Shown piece after piece: positions 11,055 through 22,559 of a stretch of 64,000 nucleotides of DNA (position 1 is the first letter of the stretch; every line of letters begins with the position of its first letter). The position numbers and the translations under genes are program-made. The stretch is from Dromiciops gliroides (taxonomy: Eukaryota; Chordata; Mammalia; Microbiotheria; Microbiotheriidae). The DNA is taken from positions 119,118,145 to 119,182,144 of the forward strand of contig NC_057862.1 in assembly GCF_019393635.1 (NCBI RefSeq), written 5' to 3'. The notes beneath the pieces are model-generated. The model had not been told where the DNA came from and ran no database searches. It saw only the letters and a list, made by a program, of their open reading frames with translations.

Positions 11055-11575
11055 TTATTTTTTCTCTTCCCCACCTCCTTCCCTACCCCCAATTAATAAA
11101 TTTTCATTTTCTTTCCCTCTCTCTTCTCCACTAGAAAAAAAAATAATCTTGTAACAAATATGCATTGTCAAACAAAACAAATTCCCATATAGATCATGTC
11201 TAAAAATGGGTGTCTCATTCTTCATATTTAGTCTATTATTTCTCTGTAAGGAGGTAGGTAGCATTTATCATCATCAGTCCTCTGGAACAATTTTAATTTT
11301 CGCAGTGATCTGCATTATTAAGTCTTTCAAAATTGTTCATTTTTACAATGTTGTTATAGTGTAAATTATTCTCCTGGTTCTGCCCACTTCACTTTGCATC
11401 AGTTTATAGAAGCTTTCCCAAGTTTGTTTGAAACTGTCCCTTTTATAATTTTTACAACACAACAGTATTTCTATCATATTCATATACCATAATTTGTTTA
11501 TCCATTTAAAAATTGTTGGACACCTCCTTAGTTTCTAGTTCTTTGCCACTTCAAAGCTTCTATATTTTTATACAT
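11055..11575 (-). repeat. L1/HAL1-like LINE 3' fragment
   Basis: Antisense landmarks: ttctcctggttctgcccact, catattcatataccataatt, tgtttatccatttaaaaatt, and ctagttctttgccac. They match, in the same order, the better-preserved minus copy at 33089-34098. Confidence 0.8.
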
Positions 11576-11584
11576 ATAAAAAAA

Positions 11585-12985
11585 ATCTCTTCCTCTTTCT
11601 TTGACCTCTTTGATCTCCCTCTTTTCTTAAGGAGTTCAGTACCTGGCTCATAACTTTCCTTTCCTCCTCAAATCTTGCTCTTATCCTGGGGGACTTCAGT
11701 ATTCATGTGCCTGACCCAGTTAATCAACCTTGACCTTCCATCAACTATACACCTACATTTCCCCTCAGTCCCCAGGAGTTGTCACCATTTCAACCAAACC
11801 CTCACTTCAGTGCTTAGATTCCTTTCTTTATTCACAATTGCTTTTCTTTACATCTTTCTGCCTCTCTCCTAAGCTTATCCTTTGTTCTTCATTTTCCCCA
11901 TCCCTCTCTCTTCTCCCAACCTGTTTCTTCTGTCCTGATCTTTCTTTCCTTCCTTCACTGTTTTGACCCTACACTTAACCAATTCAACTTTGCACTCTCC
12001 TCCACCCATAAATCCCTTGACTCTTTGTTTTTGACCCATTCACACTCTGCTGATCCTCAGCCTTCAGTCACAGTTGTCACTTTTGGCTTTCCTTTTCTGT
12101 ACTCCCAAGCTGCTGAAGCAGTGTGGAAAAATTAACAAAACCATTCTGACTGTACAATGCAAATTTATGTCACCTGTTCTTAAATGGGCCATCACTGTCG
12201 CCTAGCAATCTTTTTATTTTTCCATTATTGACTCAATCACTCCCTTCCCCACCCCTCAGCCCCAGTGACTCTTCCAAATCTTTTTCTCTCTCCCCAAGCT
12301 TTTCGGTCCTCCCACCCACAGCAGATGACTTTGCCTCCTACTTTATTGGGAAAATTGAAGCCATCCATCATGAATTTCTTCATTTTCTCTACTCCACACC
12401 TCAATACCCCTCTAATTTCCATCGATTCTGTCCTTTCCACTAGTCTTTGAAGATGTATCCCTTCTTTTTGCTAAAGTTTACTCCTCTTGTGCCCTTAATT
12501 GCAATCTTCTGTCATTTCTGTGGCATTGTCCCATTGATCATCTTCTCTCTCATTTTTTAATCTCTTCCTGTGTACTCGCTCCATCCCCTCTGACTGCAAA
12601 CATACTTGGTCTCCCCCACCATTAAAAAAACTTCATTTCATCCTGTCATCCTCTCGATAACCATATTCTATTTCTTCTTCCTTTGCCAGAGAACTCATTC
12701 TGTCTCCACTGTCTTATTGCTCACCTACTCACTTATCAATGCCTTGCAATCTGATTTTTGATCTGACTGCTCAGTGGAAGCTGTTCTCTCAAAGGTTGCC
12801 AGTAATCTTTTTAACTACTAAATTTGATGACCTTTTCTCATTCCTCATCCTCCATTGCCTTACCACAGCTTTGACACTGCTGGACACTTCGCTTTGTCTG
12901 GATATTCTCACCATTTTAGCATCTGTGACATTGTTATCTCTTGGCTCTCCACATACCAGTCTGATCTCTCCTCAGTTTCAGTGTA
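11585..12985 (+). repeat. CR1/L2-clade LINE ORF2 relic
   Basis: About 1.4 kb of pyrimidine-rich sequence. Broken frames include the translated block PTADDFASYFIGKIEAIHHE (12300-12370), typical of the linker before the reverse transcriptase in L2/CR1-type ORF2, and a later LLDTSLCLDILTILASV block near 12880-12920. Many frameshifts and stops are present. No target site was identified. Confidence 0.65.
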
Positions 12986-13085
12986 AGGGTCAGGGATAAT
13001 GAGGAGTCAAAGACGACACCAAGGATTTGACCCTGTATAATTGGAGGGGGGCGGGTAGTGCCTTCGACAGAAACTGGAAAAAGTT
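12986..13085 (-). repeat. L2 fragment, antisense
   Basis: The segment gaggagtcaaagacgacacc aaggatttgaccctgtata with gtgccttcgacagaaactgg matches the antisense L2 coding region also seen at 60440-60510. Confidence 0.55.
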
Positions 13086-13129
13086 ACAAAGAGAAATAGA
13101 TTTACAGGGAAAGATCACAGGATAACATC

Positions 13130-13290
13130 AAGAAGGGACCTCTCATGTCATCTGGTCTACTCTCCCATTTTATAGTTCTAGAAGTAGAGGCCTAGGAAAG
13201 TTAAGTTATATGCCTAAGATCATGCAGGTAATAAAATGCCAGAGGTGGGATTTGAACCCAGGTACTTTGGCTCTGGAGAGAATGAGGTAT
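13130..13290 (-). repeat. MIR-type SINE, antisense
   Basis: Landmarks are tcatctggtctactctccca, ttttatagttctagaagtag, and ggtgggatttgaacccaggt. Confidence 0.65.
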
Positions 13291-13564
13291 TTTGTACATA
13301 TTTTGTTTAAGATGCATGTGATGCATCTTTCCTTCTACAACTGCTTCTCCTTCAGATGGACCATTCTCCTAGTCACCCTCGTTTATAACTTCCTTGACTC
13401 TTCTATCCCCCCTGCTCCACATCAAATCAATTGCCTATATTTGTAGGTTATAACTACACCATCTTTTGGATCTATTCTCTTATTTTTCCCCTCCCAAGGT
13501 AGCTGATTCCTTAGTTGAGGTTCTCATCACTTCTTGCCTGGGCTTCTTATCTCCCCCTCTTTCT

Positions 13565-13939
<375 letters not shown>

Positions 13940-14537
13940 TCTCCCCCTCTTTCTAATCTGTCTTTCATAGGCTTCCAAAGCCTCTGTTCAAAGACCTTCA
14001 GTTTTGTCTCTAGGAGAAAATATAAATATTTCTGTCTGGAATGTAAGGCCTTCTCCGGCTCCAGCCCATCATTCTAACCTTCTTTTACATTATTCCTTTT
14101 GAGCCTTCTATGTCCCAGCCAAACTGATTTCCCAGCTGGGCCCCAAACCTTGCAATCTACTTCTAGCCTTTCTCTGTTCTCATGGGCTGCCCCTCATTCA
14201 TGGAATCAATCCCCTCCCTTGTCCTTTCTTTTTCTCTAGGCCCACTTCATCCATGACCTCCTTCCCCAACTTCTGGTCGTGCACTACTTTTCTCCCACTA
14301 CATATTTTTTTTCTGTCTAGATGTTATACCCGCCCCATCAGTCTATGTCTAGTGGAATTTGTCCTTGGATCTCCAGTGCTTTGCACATAGTAGGTTCTTA
14401 ATAGATATTCAAACAATTGCCTAAACTGAAAGAGGAAAAGCAAAGAATGAACCTTTTAGGTTTTAGATAAGCATCATATAGAAGTACTTGAAAACATTCA
14501 GGTATTCCTTTAATAACATGGCAGGATTAAAATAATC

Positions 14538-14568
14538 CCTTTCTTTCTTCTTTTTTTTTTTTTAATAG
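14538..14568 (+). promoter_or_regulatory. MTHFS: Splice acceptor of MTHFS terminal exon
   Basis: A polypyrimidine tract (cctttctttcttc followed by a run of 13 T) leads to AATAG at 14564-14568. The AG at 14567-14568 is the first AG after the tract. The exon then starts with GG, which completes a codon begun in the previous exon. Confidence 0.9.
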
Positions 14569-14792
14569 GGGGTCTGGATCTCATCTTCATGCCAGGTCTT
14601 GGATTTGACAAACAGGGCAACCGCCTGGGAAGGGGGAAGGGATACTATGACACCTACCTCAAGCGATGCTTACAGCACCAAGAAAGAAAGCCATATACGA
14701 TTGCTTTGGCTTTCAAAGAGCAGATCTGTGGTGCAGTGCCAGTTGGAGAAAGTGATATGAGAATAGATGAAGTGCTCTATGAAGACACATAA
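14569..14792 (+). CDS. MTHFS: MTHFS terminal coding exon (5-formyltetrahydrofolate cyclo-ligase)
   Basis: The enzyme uses ATP to convert 5-formyl-THF to 5,10-methenyl-THF in the cytosol and belongs to one-carbon folate metabolism. The exon gives about 74 residues. The first two bases (GG) finish a split codon, and the reading then runs [33 protein letters not shown], an EQICGAVPV strand and DEVLYEDT before TAA at 14790-14792. The glycine-rich GRGKGYYD loop, the nucleotide/substrate-binding signature of this family, is intact, as is the upstream MPGLGFD. From memory, human MTHFS is about 203 residues with the same final-exon content but extends a few residues past EDS; here translation stops after EDT. 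There is no frameshift or internal stop. The acceptor and intron context argue against a processed pseudogene. The methionine at 14589 is internal, not a start. Earlier exons lie upstream of the window. Confidence 0.95.
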
Positions 14793-14870
14793 ACTTTGTG
14801 GTGCCCAGTGACAACCCTGAGGAATAGTCTGGGCTTTGTACTCTGGTAAAATAAATGCATTCCTTTTCTC
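14793..14870 (+). terminator. MTHFS: MTHFS 3' UTR with first poly(A) signal
   Basis: AATAAA at 14850-14855 lies 58 bases after the stop codon and is followed by a pyrimidine-rich stretch where cleavage could occur. Further AATAAA copies at 15545-15550 and 16120-16125 could serve longer transcripts. Which of them is used cannot be told from the sequence. Confidence 0.65.
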
Positions 14871-16354
14871 CTATCCAAAAATAATTTGCAACTCTGCCCT
14901 TGTATTACTAAGAACTGCATTGACTTTGATGTAATTAGAAAGGGTTTAGTATAAAATATTAAGTTAAAAATCTTTAGCAATGTGAATAATAGAATATTAG
15001 TGAAGATTTCACAGTGATTTTTCTTCCTAATTTCCTGGTGTTAAAATGACAATTTTATATCTCCTTTGAAATGTAAATTATGAATGAGATTATGTGGTCC
15101 AACTTGCATGATGAAGAGAATTTAAGCTCATTTAGAACAAGGATTGTACTGTCTTCTAACATGTCCTTTAATGGCTCTGCTTCAATCCCTAGGACAAATA
15201 GGAAGATCTGATAAATATTAATTGCTTTGTTGATGTTTGTTTCTAGTTCAGACTTTAGAGAGGGCAAATAGTACTCATTATGACTTTATTCATCCTTTTT
15301 ATTTGTTCACCCAACCTGAAATTTTGGGTTAAACACTTGATAGCTTTTGTGGGCTAAAGTGATGAAGGATGCAATAGAAATTGCTCATTGGTTTTGCAGT
15401 TTACTACTATAATTCACCATGATTAGTCCCTAAATGCCTCATTATAGGAAAGCTACCTGTTAGCATCCCTAGCTTCTAATGCCAAGTTCTGATATTATAT
15501 CGATTATAAACTCAGCTCCATTTATTTGGGGTTTCTGACTTGGAAATAAAATTTGCCTTAGGTTGGAAGTTGGCTGAAGACATGTCACCTGGGGAACAAT
15601 ATCTTTTTTTAGTTGTGGTAATAACTTAAAAGTGGCATTATGTGAATTATTTGTTCATAATGGCTTAGAGGATTGTATGTGACTTGAGACTTCATGTAGA
15701 AAGAGCACAGACATGCTGCAAAGAAAGTCAAGTAGTCTACAAAGAATGAAGAAAAGAAGGTAGAAGTAACAACACTGTTAACAAGGTGGGGGGGAGGGGA
15801 AGAGAGGGGAACCCCCTGTGTGCTATAAGTACAGATATTATGTTGGTTAAAAAAAAGTGACAACACAATTTGATCTCTTGAATTATTCAGACTATAAATA
15901 TTCCTCATAAATACATTGTAATTATAAAATTTCAATACTGATGTGGTTTTCTTTTTTATAACGAAGACATTGTCAGATAACTCTTTGCTATAGATTCAAT
16001 CTGGGTTTTTCATTGCTGCCATAATCTTGGGTGCTTTTTGGGCATATGAATGGAGGGTTTTTTCTTTTTACATGAAACCGTGAATCTATTACTTATAGTT
16101 TCCTTTAAAAAAAGAATATAATAAATTGAACATATTAGCTTCAAAGCTATCCTGTGTTTGTGTCTCCATCTGAACCTTTTCCTGTTCTCTTTTGTATATT
16201 TAATGCAACAATGACTATTTTTTCTTTGTTTAATTTTCTGTCTTCTATATCACTAATTTCTCCCAAATGCCCCCCAATTTTAGAAAAACAAAAATAAAAA
16301 CAACCATTCCTTGTATTCCTTATAAATAAGGATAATGAAGCAAAGGAAATCCAC
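14871..16354. other. Distal 3' UTR or intergenic unique sequence
   Basis: No repeat or exon recognised in about 1.5 kb. It carries two further AATAAA hexamers (15545, 16120) and a G-rich patch at 15787-15800. It may be partly transcribed as a long MTHFS 3' UTR. Confidence 0.5.
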
Positions 16355-16425
16355 GTTCCAGCATTTAACACAGTGACTGGCACATAGTAGGTACTTAATA
16401 AATGTTTATCGACTGACTTTTGCTA
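16355..16425 (+). repeat. L2 LINE 3' terminus
   Basis: The sequence tttaacacagtgactggcac atagtaggtacttaataaatg is the sense L2 end. Confidence 0.75.
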
Positions 16426-16539
16426 TATAAGAAAATATATATTATAGTCTGCCTCTTGAGCCCTTCATATAGTGGGTAACATAATTCATCCGTATTCTGA
16501 TGTAGTGAGGAGTCATTGTATTGATCAGAGTTCTTAAGT

Positions 16540-17165
16540 CTTTTAAAATTGTTTTTTATAATTTAAATAATGTTTTTTGTATTAATTGTTTTCATAGTTA
16601 CATTTTGTATCACTTCATATATTTCTCAGGTTTCTGTGAATCAATTTTTAAAATAATTTTTATGCTATAATACTATTTCATTACATTCATACACCATAAT
16701 TTATTCAGCCATTCCCTAGTTGATGGCTACCCCTTTAGTTTCCTATTCTTTACTACAACAAAAAGTGCTGCTATGAATATTTTTGTACATATAGGGCATT
16801 TCTTTCTTTGATCTCTTTGAGCTTTACATACCTAGAAATGGAATTACTAGATTAAAGGAATGTCCAGTTTGGTTATTTTTTTGAAGTAGAGTTCCAAATT
16901 GCTTTCCAAAATGGCTGGACCTGTTCACAGCTTCACCAACAGTGCATTAGTGTTCCTTTCCCAGCCCCTCCAACAATTATTATTTTTCATTTTTGTCATC
17001 TTTGCCAATCTGATATGCTTGAGGTAGAATCATAGGATTATTTTAATTTGTACTTTTATTATTTTTGGAAGATGTTTTTTATATGAGTCTTGATAGCTTG
17101 GATTTCTTCCTTTGAGAACTTCCTATTCATATGCACCATTATCTGTTGGGAAATGGCTCGTTACC
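16540..17165 (-). repeat. L1/HAL1-like LINE 3' fragment
   Basis: Antisense order: cattacattcatacaccata, cagccattccctagttgatg, tgctgctatgaatatttttg, gttccaaattgctttccaaa, ttcaccaacagtgcattag, ccaatctgatatgcttgagg. All are diverged forms of the segments in 33600-34060. Confidence 0.85.
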
Positions 17166-17439
17166 ATAATTTTTAAAAGTCAGTATAATTTCCCAGTATT
17201 TTTTCTTTATATGAACCAAACCCTTCTATGACTATATGTGTGCATTGTTTTTCTTCTGTTGTAACCCATTTAAATTTGCTCTCTTTAATGTAGTAGGTGA
17301 TACTAATTATAACTTCTTTGGTTATTTATCTGGCCTGAGTGCACAACTGGGGCTCATCCACATAGTTCAAATATCAATGGACTTAGGGCACTAAAGTCAG
17401 AAGTTTGGGGTTTGAATATAAACTCTGTGCGGTAGAAAT

Positions 17440-17624
17440 TCTAGAACAGATCATTATAGAGATAGTTAATGTACAACTAGAAATTACAAGGAAACTATCA
17501 TGGTATCAACAAGAATGGGGCATAACAGACAGGCTTTATTTCCTTTTTTTTTAACAGGATTTATAAATTGGCAGGTCAGGGGAATATTGTCAATAGATGG
17601 CATAGACTTTAACAAAGAATTTCA
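17440..17624 (+). repeat. CR1-like LINE reverse-transcriptase fragment
   Basis: The translated block FINWQVRGILSIDGIDFNKEF (17560-17620), with its upstream tag, resembles the 'L..W...G...D...LDF.KAF' palm motif of CR1-type elements. A degenerate 'gagatagttaatgtacaac' leader precedes it. Assignment is from the motif alone. Confidence 0.45.
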
Positions 17625-17780
17625 TAATAATAATAATGGCTAGCATTTATGTAATGCTTTAAGTTTTAAAATGCAAAACTGGTTCTCCCAGAATCAGATG
17701 GCCAGTGAATGTCTGAGGCAGGATATGAACTCACATCTTCCTGTTTCCAAAGCCAGGATTCTATCTGTTACACCAGAGGT
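17625..17780 (-). repeat. Ther-1/MIR SINE, antisense
   Basis: It begins aataataatggctagcattt and reaches ggatatgaactcacatcttc and ccaggattctatctgttaca, the full antisense order, with the CORE missing. Confidence 0.65.
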
Positions 17781-17854
17781 ATCAAACTTGCTAGCCAGAG
17801 GTGTGGTCTGAACCATCTTACAAATGTTTAACAAAATAAACAAAAAAAAAATGT

Positions 17855-18105
17855 ACACCATGGGGATATTAGAATCTGTCTTACCTACTTCATAGGGTTG
17901 CTGAGAGGATCTAATGAAATAATGTTTAAGAAAGCAATGAGACAACTCTGCGGTGCTATTCACCAGCAAGAGATTATCACAGCCAGGTATTAATGGTACT
18001 TACTTACCACTGTCATGTGGTGGACCCTTATCTCCCTGGCCTTCACTTTCCTAATCCGTAGAATAAAGGATCAGGGTGGATAATCTTCCAGGTCTAACAC
18101 ACAGT
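17855..18105 (+). repeat. Two MIR-type fragments
   Basis: 17855-17950 holds the 'tacctacttcatagggttgc tgagagg' segment. 18010-18105 holds a decayed CORE 'ccttcactttcctaatccgt' with the 'ggataatcttccaggtctaa' end. They could be parts of one rearranged copy. Confidence 0.5.
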
Positions 18106-18189
18106 ACAGTGCCTTGTACATAAGTTAAACAGCTGTTTAAAGCTTAGATTTGTTAAGCTGCCTGTGTCCTGCCCATCTCACTGGTAGGT

Positions 18190-18255
18190 ATACTGATTGT
18201 GTGCATTATGCACACAATAAGCATTCAATAAACAATGCTTGAATAGTTGGATGAA
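18190..18255 (+). repeat. L2 3' terminus
   Basis: The sequence caataagcattcaataaaca, followed by atgcttgaatagttggatg, is the L2 end. The preceding TGTGTGCATTATGCACACA is a perfect 19-base hairpin-like palindrome (18198-18216). Confidence 0.5.
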
Positions 18256-18304
18256 GTAGATGAGAGACATGATATGACCCCTAGTATCATGAGATGTCTT
18301 ATGG

Positions 18305-18505
18305 TCCCCCAGTGGAAGCAGTGCTGGATTTGGAGTCAAAAAAACCCGAGTTCCAAATCTGTCCTTGTCACTACTTCTATGACTTTGAGCAAGTTACTTT
18401 ACCTTAACCTCAATTTCCTTACCTGTAAAAGGAATGCAGGTGGGGAAGGAGAAGACTAAATGATCTTTATGGTTTCCCAATTTATGATCCTATGATCTTA
18501 TGAAT
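18305..18505 (+). repeat. MIR-type SINE
   Basis: Landmarks are ctggatttggagtcaaaaaa, gagttccaaatctg, gagcaagttactttacctta, caatttccttacctgtaaaa and a 'tatgatcctatgatc' tail. Confidence 0.65.
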
Positions 18506-20084
18506 AACAATGTTCATTGTATTGATGCTTTATTTTATAGGAAGAGTTAGGTATCTTGGTGGGGCAAGGTAACTGCCACTATTTAAAAATAATTGCATGA
18601 AACAGTTCATCTGGTGTAACAAACAGGATCAGTGGTACACAGGTACTGTACTCTTAGTGAAATTATGACTCCCACTGGGGATAAGTGGTATTTTTTTCAA
18701 TGCTGAATTGAAAAGATATACAATATACTATATATACAGAGTGAATGCATCAAAGGAAAATATTCTATCCAGTTTTCCTGTCTCTGGAAGATAGATGATA
18801 AATCAACCTTTATAATCTGTAGCTGACACTTTCATTTGCTTTTTAATGTTATGCTGATCTTTTGGAAATGCAGGAATTTCACATAAAGCAAGTTGCTTGA
18901 TGAACTTTAATCTTATCCATAATTGGATAATAAAACCGAATATGTACAGTAATTAAAAGTATTGTGATAAAAGATACAATCTTCAGTTTCATATATAGCC
19001 ATTTCTGAAAATTGTTAAATTCAACTCAGGTCATGTACTTCTGACACTTTAAAACAAAGATAATTGCTTATGAAAGAAGATTCAGGATCAGCAGTGTCCC
19101 TGGAATCAGGACAGATTTTAGAGACTATACCTGACTAAGCCGGCTAACAAAGAAGAATAAAAGGTCTTCCTTTTGGAGATGGTAACTTTTTGTTAGGCTA
19201 CCAGGGAACTAGTCTATTGCCGTCTTTTTCACACAAACATTTCCACACATTTTGCACAAATATCCTACTGGAGCTGAGAGAGAATGTGAGTTTAATGGTC
19301 AAATCTCTATTTTTTGGCTTCTCTAGTAATGCTTATCACTACTGTAGCCAGTCTTCATAAATCTCAATCCTCCCCCTGCTCTACTTTGTTCACCCCAACC
19401 CCTTTACTCTAGTTTTCCTCCTCCCTCAGGGCCCCAGGTGTCAGTGCATTCTATATGGCTGTCCTGGATCCTACCCCTCCAAGTTTAATCCTGCAAACAC
19501 CCCATGATCATAGTAAATCACAGTTCTGTCCTTTTGGTTTGCCTGAACCCTTTCCACCGACCCATCCAATTCCGTGGCCAATCTGGACTAAAGAAATGGG
19601 ACTATTTTTTGGTGGTCCTAGCATAGCTTTGCCATGCCACATTTCTTTGGTTCCTGCCCCAGGTCTGACCTTGGTGTCCTTCCAAATTCCCCCAAGATGC
19701 AAGTTGTTCTCTGTCCCAACCTGCCTAAAGTAGTTGAAGTTGTAGTCCTTTCCCCAGAATTAACATTTTCCCCTATCCACATGCATATAGGTGCCAACAA
19801 ACAGCTTCCTGTTCCACAACACTAGTAAGAGGCCAGTAGTTTTTAATTTCTGATTAGATTGTGCCCCAGGACTTGGCCCTGTTACAGAAAAGGGGTAGTT
19901 AAAATTCAAGCAGCACTAGAATGAGAAACAAATGTTTGGGAGAGGTAATTGATGGCATAGATGGCACAGCCAGTCATATATCTGAACATATCAAATACAA
20001 CCAATTGCATTCCAGTGTATAGGAAAGACATGCCCTAGATTTATTTATCCAAACCAAGTAGAACCTTTGCATGCTAAAACTGCA
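18506..20084. other. Unassigned intergenic sequence
   Basis: No repeat family or exon recognised. 19360-19830 is richer in C than its surroundings and has open frames on both strands (60-92 codons) without recognisable protein character. It may be an LTR of an unrecognised family. Confidence 0.4.
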
Positions 20085-20250
20085 TGGGATCTGTGGGATT
20101 ATTTAATCCAACGCCATCTTTTTATCGATGAGGAAAGTGAAGACCAGAAAGAGGATCAAATCGCTAATTTGTAGTAGAGGTGGGATTGGAACCTAGGTCT
20201 CCTGACTCTTAATTTAGGGTTTTTTCCATTGCACATATCACCTCTGTCTT
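20085..20250 (-). repeat. MIR-type SINE, antisense
   Basis: Landmarks are gggattatttaatccaacgc, tttatcgatgaggaaagtga, and ggtgggattggaacctaggt. Confidence 0.65.
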
Positions 20251-20749
20251 TATTTGACATTGTTAAGTGAAGCAGGTCATTTACAGGACCACTTACTTCT
20301 GCTCTGTAGGGCAATTAGCCAATGTTGGGCAATATAATGCAGCACCTGCAGCTTTTTGTTTTGCCCTCCTGCCAATGGATTTGTTTTCTGATGTTTGTTT
20401 CATTAATTTCCTCTACTGTGATATCCCTGGATCCCCATGTCTTCCCTAGTTATGCTCTCAGAGAACTGCTCAATTCCCTCTCTCTCCATACTCTCTAGTC
20501 CCCTATTGACTCTCCAATTGTATCTGAGTGATTTTGATGACTTCCTAAGAGGTTGGAGGGATATTGGAAACTGCTGACAGTAAAGTCACTAGCTAGAGGG
20601 AGGGAGGAGACAACACTACTGGCCACATTTTCCTCCCTTGGGAATCTTTTTAATGAGAGGAAGGACCATGGGAGTAGCTTTTAGTCATGGAGACTAGAAT
20701 GTGTTGCCAGCAACAAGCTGGGAGATTGACCAAACCTTCAAGGTCTGCT
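20251..20749. other. No recognisable feature
   Basis: Unique-looking intergenic sequence. Confidence 0.4.
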
Positions 20750-20855
20750 GGTGGTAATGATGATGATGACAATAACAGTAATAACTAACAATACATAGAA
20801 CTTACTGCATGTCAGGCACTGTGCTAAGAATTTTACCTATATTATCTCATTTCAA
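20750..20855 (-). repeat. Ther-1/MIR tail, antisense
   Basis: A GAT-rich start, then catagaacttactgcatgtc aggcactgtgctaagaattt and tatattatctcatttc. This is the tail half only. Confidence 0.55.
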
Positions 20856-21621
20856 TCAATCAATAAACATTAAGTAACTGTTTTATAATAAACATTATTA
20901 AGTGACATAATTGTTGCAGGCACTGTGCTAAATGCTTAGAATACAAAAAGAGGCAAAAGACAGTTCCTGATCTCAAGCAGCTAACAATCTAATGGAGGAA
21001 ACATTGTGCAAACATATATACAAAGCAAGCTATAAACAGAACAGATAGGAAGTAATTAATGGAGAGAATTAGAATTAAGAGGGGTTAGGGAAGGCTTCTT
21101 GTAGAAAGTAAGATTTTAGTTGGGACTTAGAGGACACCAGGGAGGTCATTAGTCAAAGCAGATGAAGGAGAGCATTCAAGGCAATGGGGGATAGCTAGAG
21201 AGAATGTTTCGAGTTGAGAGATGGAAAGTCTTGTTCATCTAATAGTTAGCAAGCTCATGTCACTGAAGCAAAGAGTATGTGTTGGGGAGTAAGGTGTAAG
21301 AATATTGGAGGGATAGGAGGGGGCTAGGTTATAAAGGACTTTGAATGGCAAAGAAAACATTTTACGTTTGTTCCTAGAGGCAATGGGAAACCACCAGAGT
21401 TTATTGGTTGCGGAGAGGGGTAATAGTATGATCAGACCTGCTTTAGGAAAATCACTTTAGTGACTGAATGGGGGATGGATTGGAGTGGGGAAAGACTTGA
21501 GGCAAGCAGACCCACCTGCAGGTTATTGCAATAGTCTAGGCATGAGGTGAGGACAGCTGGCACCAGAGTGGTGGCAGTGTTAGAGGAGAGAAGGGGGAGT
21601 ATCTGAGAGATGTTGTAAAGG
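20856..21621 (-). repeat. L2 LINE ORF2 and 3' UTR, antisense
   Basis: On the minus strand the frame at 21432-21629 reads TATTLVPAVLTSCLDYCN, the conserved L2 reverse-transcriptase thumb region. On the + strand the antisense order is gcaggcactgtgctaaatgc, gttcctgatctcaagcagct, gttataaaggactttgaatg and tgcaatagtctaggcatgag. The element is interrupted at 21622 and resumes at 22560. Confidence 0.85.
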
Positions 21622-21649
21622 TGTGTCAAATATTAAAATAGAGCTTTTG

Positions 21650-21890
21650 TATCTTCCTGTCTCCTACAAACAGATCAGAGAAACAATGTTTAATCTCTCC
21701 TAAAAATGAATAAACAGATCAGAGAAATTATATTATATCTCCTACTAACTAGAAAGAGAACATGTTATAACTGCCTGTTGCCTACAATGAACCAGATGAG
21801 AGAAATAATGTTTAATTTCTCCTACAAATCAGACAGACAGAAAAAACATACCTCTCCTCCTACGAAAACAGATCAGAGACAGACAGAAAA
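21650..21890. repeat. Imperfect tandem repeats within the LTR-like element
   Basis: The motif aacagatcagagaaa recurs at about 21669 and 21714, with diverged forms (accagatgagagaaa, aacagatcagagaca) at about 21790 and 21868. Each is followed by a tttaatctctcct-like end. The spacing is irregular (45-78 bases). Such arrays are common in LTR U3 regions. Confidence 0.7.
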
Positions 21891-21906
21891 AACATAATAT
21901 CAATTT

Positions 21907-22046
21907 TTTGGTGAGGCAATTGGGGTTAAGTGACTTGCCCAGGGTCACAACAGCTAGTAAGTGTCAAGTGTCTGAGTCTGGATTTGAACTCAGGTCCTCC
22001 TGACTCCCAGGCCAGTGCTCTAGCCACTGCACCACCTAGCTGCCCC
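21907..22046 (-). repeat. tRNA-derived SINE with perfect target duplication
   Basis: It lies within the LTR-like element, flanked by the identical 16-mers AACATAATATCAATTT at 21891-21906 and 22047-22062. Confidence 0.95.
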
Positions 22047-22559
22047 AACATAATATCAATTTAATATTTTATTGTCCCCAGAAGAAAGTTAACAAAACAT
22101 GATCATGTGGAGACTTCCCTCCTAAGAGAGAAGCTCAGAGGACTCCCCATTTCTGAGGGTATATAAGGTTTTAGTTCACTGATTACAGGGCGTTGTCAGT
22201 TCCAATAGTATGATACAGAAGTCACCCCAGAAGCAAAAAGTAGTTTAACAATTTCAGTTATTACAAGTATGGAGGAAATACAGAAGCATCATGATAAGAC
22301 TACAGGATTCCAAAAGAGGGTTTGGCAAGGATGAGGATGCCCAGATGTTACCATAAGATAGGGACTTACTATCCCGAGGGAAAAGAAGTCACCAGGTGGG
22401 GAGGGCCTTTTATCTGCTAGCTTTCTGAGTTCAGGTTTGGAGTTCAGTTGGAGGACATTTTGCTTCTATTAATCCTATTAATCCAGGGTTTTATAAAACT
22501 CCCCTTGGATAATAAGGTACCTCCATCAAATCCAGGTGATCCATATATTCATACTAACA

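Larger units (their letters stand above)
21622..22559. mobile_element. LTR-like element inserted in L2
   Basis: It separates two contiguous L2 halves and itself contains a SINE, leaving about 780 bp of its own sequence with no coding capacity. It has TG/CA-type ends (tgtgtcaaatatt to catactaaca), a TATATAAG motif at 22161 in the + direction, and imperfect internal tandem repeats at 21650-21890. Orientation is not settled. The LTR nature is inferred from the length, ends and lack of a tail. Confidence 0.55.

Noticed and set aside
14589..14792. Independent small gene starting at Met 14589
   Set aside because: The methionine is internal to the MTHFS exon. Reading continues upstream to the acceptor in the same frame.
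14569..14792. Processed MTHFS pseudogene
   Set aside because: A clear acceptor and intronic sequence precede it; there is no poly(A) tail, no target duplication, no frameshift, and upstream exons are not fused to it.
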